From Lacticaseibacillus thailandensis DSM 22698 = JCM 13996 (GTDB lineage: Bacteria; Bacillota; Bacilli; Lactobacillales; Lactobacillaceae), in the NCBI RefSeq assembly GCF_001312865.1, contig NZ_BBER01000010.1:1-52854 (forward strand): a stretch of DNA of 52,854 nucleotides, given 5' to 3'. The stretch's first letter is position 1. The number at the start of each line of letters is the position of its first letter. Below, one piece after another: positions 50,790 to 52,854 of the stretch. Below the pieces are notes generated by a model. It was not told the origin of the DNA. It did not search any database and worked only from the letters and a program-made list of their open reading frames with translations. Both the position numbers and the translations under genes were made by a program.

Positions 50790-51540
50790 TCTAATCGTTA
50801 GTCCTACTGCGCTGGCCTTTGCTGTGGTATTAGTTTTGATTGCGCTGGTCATCAACTTACGTGAAAAAATCGGTTTGGAAAGGGATATGCTAATTGGGGT
50901 CATTCGGGCAGTAGTCCAACTTACCGTAGTAGGATATGTGCTGACCTACATCATCAAGGTTGATCGTTTGTGGTTGACTGGTTTGATGGTTGCAATCATT
51001 ATCTTTAATGCTGCGCTGAATGCCAACAAACGCGCCAATGGGATTCCCCATGCTTTTGCTATCAGCTTACTGGCAATTAGCACGGCGACACTGTTGACCA
51101 TCGCACTGCTGGTTTTAACTCACTCGGTCCGTTTTACCCCCAGTCAGATTGTACCAGTGTCAGGCATGATCGCATCAAACTCGATGGTTGCCATCGGCTT
51201 AGCCTACCGGAGTATGAATGCGAGCTTTCATGATCAACGGCAAGGTGTGTTGGAGCGTCTGGCGTTAGGTTCAACGTTGAAACAAGCCTCAAATGCGATT
51301 GTTCGGAGCGCGATTCGCACCGGTATGGCACCGACCATCGATTCTGCTAAAACAGTTGGAATCGTCAGTCTACCGGGCATGATGTCGGGCTTAATTTTTG
51401 CGGGTGTTGATCCAACTAAGGCAATTATGTATCAGATCATGGTCACGTTCATGTTACTAGCAGCTACGAGTATCGGGAGTGTCATTGCTTGTTACCTGGC
51501 TTATCCGCAATTTTACAATGTAGACTTACAGTTACGGTAG
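50782..51540 (+). CDS. FetB-like ABC transporter permease (UPF0014)
   Basis: 252 residues with seven or so membrane helices. Family marks: VRFTPSQIVPVSGMIASNSM, SAIRTGMAPTIDSAKTVGIV and SLPGMMSGLIFAG. ATG at 50782 after GGAGG, inside the end of the ATPase gene. Followed by a terminator, so this is a two-gene operon. Confidence 0.92.
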   Translation: MNSLIVSPTALAFAVVLVLIALVINLREKIGLERDMLIGVIRAVVQLTVVGYVLTYIIKVDRLWLTGLMVAIIIFNAALNANKRANGIPHAFAISLLAISTATLLTIALLVLTHSVRFTPSQIVPVSGMIASNSMVAIGLAYRSMNASFHDQRQGVLERLALGSTLKQASNAIVRSAIRTGMAPTIDSAKTVGIVSLPGMMSGLIFAGVDPTKAIMYQIMVTFMLLAATSIGSVIACYLAYPQFYNVDLQLR

Positions 51541-51569
51541 ATTCTTCAAAAATTATCATAGCCAAAGCA

Positions 51570-51600
51570 ACACTTCGGTAATCATACGAAGTGTCTTTTT
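51570..51600 (+). terminator. fetAB terminator
   Basis: ACACTTCG-N9-CGAAGTGT followed by CTTTTT. Confidence 0.88.
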
Positions 51601-51615
51601 GTCTGACACAATATT

Positions 51616-51636
51616 TTCCAACGATTTCTATTGGAA
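51616..51636. repeat. Inverted repeat TTCCAA-N9-TTGGAA
   Basis: Perfect 6-base arms between the fetAB terminator and the small ORF. Possible operator; a TTGGCA -35-like box follows at 51651. Confidence 0.4.
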
Positions 51637-51682
51637 CATAAATTAACAATTTGGCAACATTTCAGCAACAAATCACTAATAG

Positions 51683-51719
51683 CCACAGCTTATGATGTTT
51701 TTGAATAATGAAGCTGTGG
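51683..51719 (+). promoter_or_regulatory. Hairpin abutting the ribosome site of the 34-residue ORF
   Basis: CCACAGCTT (51683-51691) is a perfect inverted repeat of AAGCTGTGG (51711-51719) with a 19-base loop; GGAGG of the following ORF overlaps the right arm. In RNA it could hide the ribosome site; in DNA it could be an operator. Confidence 0.55.
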
Positions 51720-51729
51720 AGGATTTGAC

Positions 51730-51834
51730 ATGAATAGAGCAAAACACTCGAAATTAAATGTTGTAACATCACTGGCCGTAATTGGGAATATTGTGTTGGC
51801 AATTCTCTTCCCCGCATTCAAACACTGGAATTAG
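51730..51834 (+). CDS. 34-residue membrane peptide
   Basis: ATG at 51730, 7 bases after GGAGG. Starts MNRAKHSKLNVV (basic), then one hydrophobic helix SLAVIGNIVLAILFPAF, then HWN. No Gly-Gly leader, Cys or maturation motif that would mark a bacteriocin. It precedes a membrane protein and a response regulator, so a small regulatory or sensor subunit is possible. Family not recognised. Confidence 0.6.
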   Translation: MNRAKHSKLNVVTSLAVIGNIVLAILFPAFKHWN

Positions 51835-51875
51835 CTGTTTGAAAAAAAGTTGGGATTGGTGATAACTGACTAAGC

Positions 51876-51881
51876 TATAAT
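51876..51881 (+). promoter_or_regulatory. Candidate -10 upstream of the membrane protein gene
   Basis: Perfect TATAAT 31 bases before the TTG start. No good -35 at 16-18 bases; AGTAAGCT and ACTAAGCT repeats around it hint at an activator site. Confidence 0.45.
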
Positions 51882-51911
51882 TGGTTAGTAAGCTGTATTG
51901 GAGGATTCTAC

Positions 51912-52598
51912 TTGCTCAACATGATAATTCGCTGGTTACATTTGCCAGTCAAGGTCGAGCATCGGCGCGATCGAATCGCACTTTATGCTGCACTATCAGT
52001 TCCTGTTGGAATTTTAATGGCTGTAACGAAGCTGGTGATGGGGATAGTATTCTTCTCCAGCTGGCTTCTAATCTTCGGCCTATATTATGCGATTTTGCTG
52101 AGTGTCAAGGTCTTGTCATTGATACGCTACCGGAAAATTCGGATGAGTAACAATCCTACCAGTGCGAAAATACGGGCTGAGCAAGCTTTCTTGGTGCTTG
52201 GTGGCCTTGGATATAGCCTGATTGGGCTTGTTTTTGGGGTGTTCTGCTTTGTGATGTATCACCATGGATATGACCAGAAATTTAATCTTAATGCTGCTTT
52301 GGTGATTGCTTTGATTGGCTTCACAAAGTTGATCAGTGCCATCGTTGGCTTGGTTCGCTCAAGACACCTTCTCAGTCCATTGATTACGCTGTTAAAGGCA
52401 TATAGTGTGGCCGACGGAATGACCGCTATCGTTTTAACTTAATATGCTTTGTTGACCTACCAAAAAGCCTCTGAGGTAACGACAGCAACGGGTGTGTTTG
52501 GAATGGCGATTAGTGGAGTAGTGGTCGTTGTTGGCCTCTGGATTGCATTGTTCGCCTCCCACCGTAACCTGGCGCTGCAAGAGAAAGAAGAATCATAA
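51912..52598 (+). pseudogene. Multi-pass membrane protein with in-frame TAA
   Basis: TTG start 7 bases after GGAGG. The 228-codon frame is open except TAA at 52440-52442 (codon 177, between TAIVLT and YALLTYQKASE); the same frame then continues with a hydrophobic segment ISGVVVVVGLWIALFA to EKEES. About six membrane helices. A CAA-to-TAA change would explain it. Family not recognised. The final TAA overlaps the ATG of the response regulator, so it probably belongs to that signalling operon. Confidence 0.7.
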
Positions 52599-52854
52599 TG
52601 CAAAAGATCTTAATTGTTGAAGATGATGAAAAGTTCAACGAAATTCTAGTCCGTACACTGATGCAGACAGGATACCAGGCAATCGGTGCGCATACGGCCA
52701 ATGATGCCTACAACTTAATGTACGACCAAACATTTGATTTGATATTATCTGATATCATGATGCCGGGTATTGACGGTTATTCATTTGCTGAAACAGTTCG
52801 TCGAACTGATCCCGCAATCCCGATTCTCTTTATTACAGCACGTGACGATATTGC
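52598..52854 (+). CDS. Response regulator, truncated by the window end
   Basis: First 85 residues of a receiver domain: MQKILIVEDDEKFNEIL, phospho-acceptor in LILSDIMMPGIDGY, then PILFITARDD. Continues past the window, so the output domain is unknown. Start overlaps the membrane protein stop as TAATG. A histidine kinase gene would be expected downstream. Confidence 0.93.
   Translation, partial: MQKILIVEDDEKFNEILVRTLMQTGYQAIGAHTANDAYNLMYDQTFDLILSDIMMPGIDGYSFAETVRRTDPAIPILFITARDDI

Noticed and set aside
51730..51834. Bacteriocin or pheromone precursor
   Set aside because: No double-glycine leader, cysteine pattern or transporter/immunity genes nearby; it looks like a one-helix membrane peptide.

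Overview
The window is chromosomal DNA from a Gram-positive lactic acid bacterium of the Lactobacillaceae. The gene order (tRNA cluster, ctsR-clpC, rpoB-rpoC, str operon, S10-spc-alpha operons, ecfA1-ecfA2-ecfT-truA, rplM-rpsI), the CtsR box, the four-cysteine S14 and the wording of RpoB and ClpC all fit. Protein similarity recalled from memory leans towards the Lacticaseibacillus side of the family, but the species cannot be fixed from this sequence alone.

Layout. 1-840: nine tRNA genes, with any rRNA operon lying outside the window. 841-4004: heat-shock pair ctsR-clpC behind a CtsR-controlled promoter. 4005-11593: leader, rpoB and rpoC. 11634-12606: two reverse-strand genes, an ACT-domain protein and a short prepilin-peptidase-like protein. 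12607-13206: a 600-base gene-free stretch with two large stem-loops, ending in the str promoter. 13207-16416: rpsL, rpsG, fusA. 16464-17012: an interrupted nicotinamidase-like gene. 17252-31281: one long S10-spc-alpha block from rpsJ to rplQ, including secY, adk, infA and rpoA. 31282-31760: structured, apparently non-coding sequence. 31855-35127: energy-coupling-factor transporter core and truA. 35170-36131: rplM-rpsI.

From 36.1 kb the character changes. Codon and base use look less GC-rich, most genes lie on the reverse strand, and the content is accessory. A Tn916-like recombination module (sigma-like, Orf8-like, excisionase-like, tyrosine integrase) abuts the 3' end of rpsI with iterated repeats beside it. 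Next come a CatB/Vat-like acetyltransferase operon with small membrane proteins, then a seven-gene reverse-strand operon: DedA, PAP2, polyprenyl-phosphate glycosyltransferase, GT-C glycosyltransferase, GtrA-like flippase, TVP38-like protein and a 43-residue ORF. That set looks like a three-component cell-surface glycosylation system with lipid-carrier recycling. Then follow a propeller-like lipoprotein, a two-component system facing a FetAB-type ABC exporter, a 34-residue membrane peptide, a membrane protein and the start of a second response regulator.

Quality warning. About two dozen frameshifts interrupt otherwise intact, mostly essential genes (ctsR, clpC, rpoC, rpsL, fusA, rpsS, secY, truA and others). 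All but a few fall in homopolymers with a fixed direction: A/T runs are one base too long, and short G, C or T runs one base too short. This is best read as consensus error, so these genes are annotated as whole. Two further genes carry in-frame TAA codons that this error mode does not explain.
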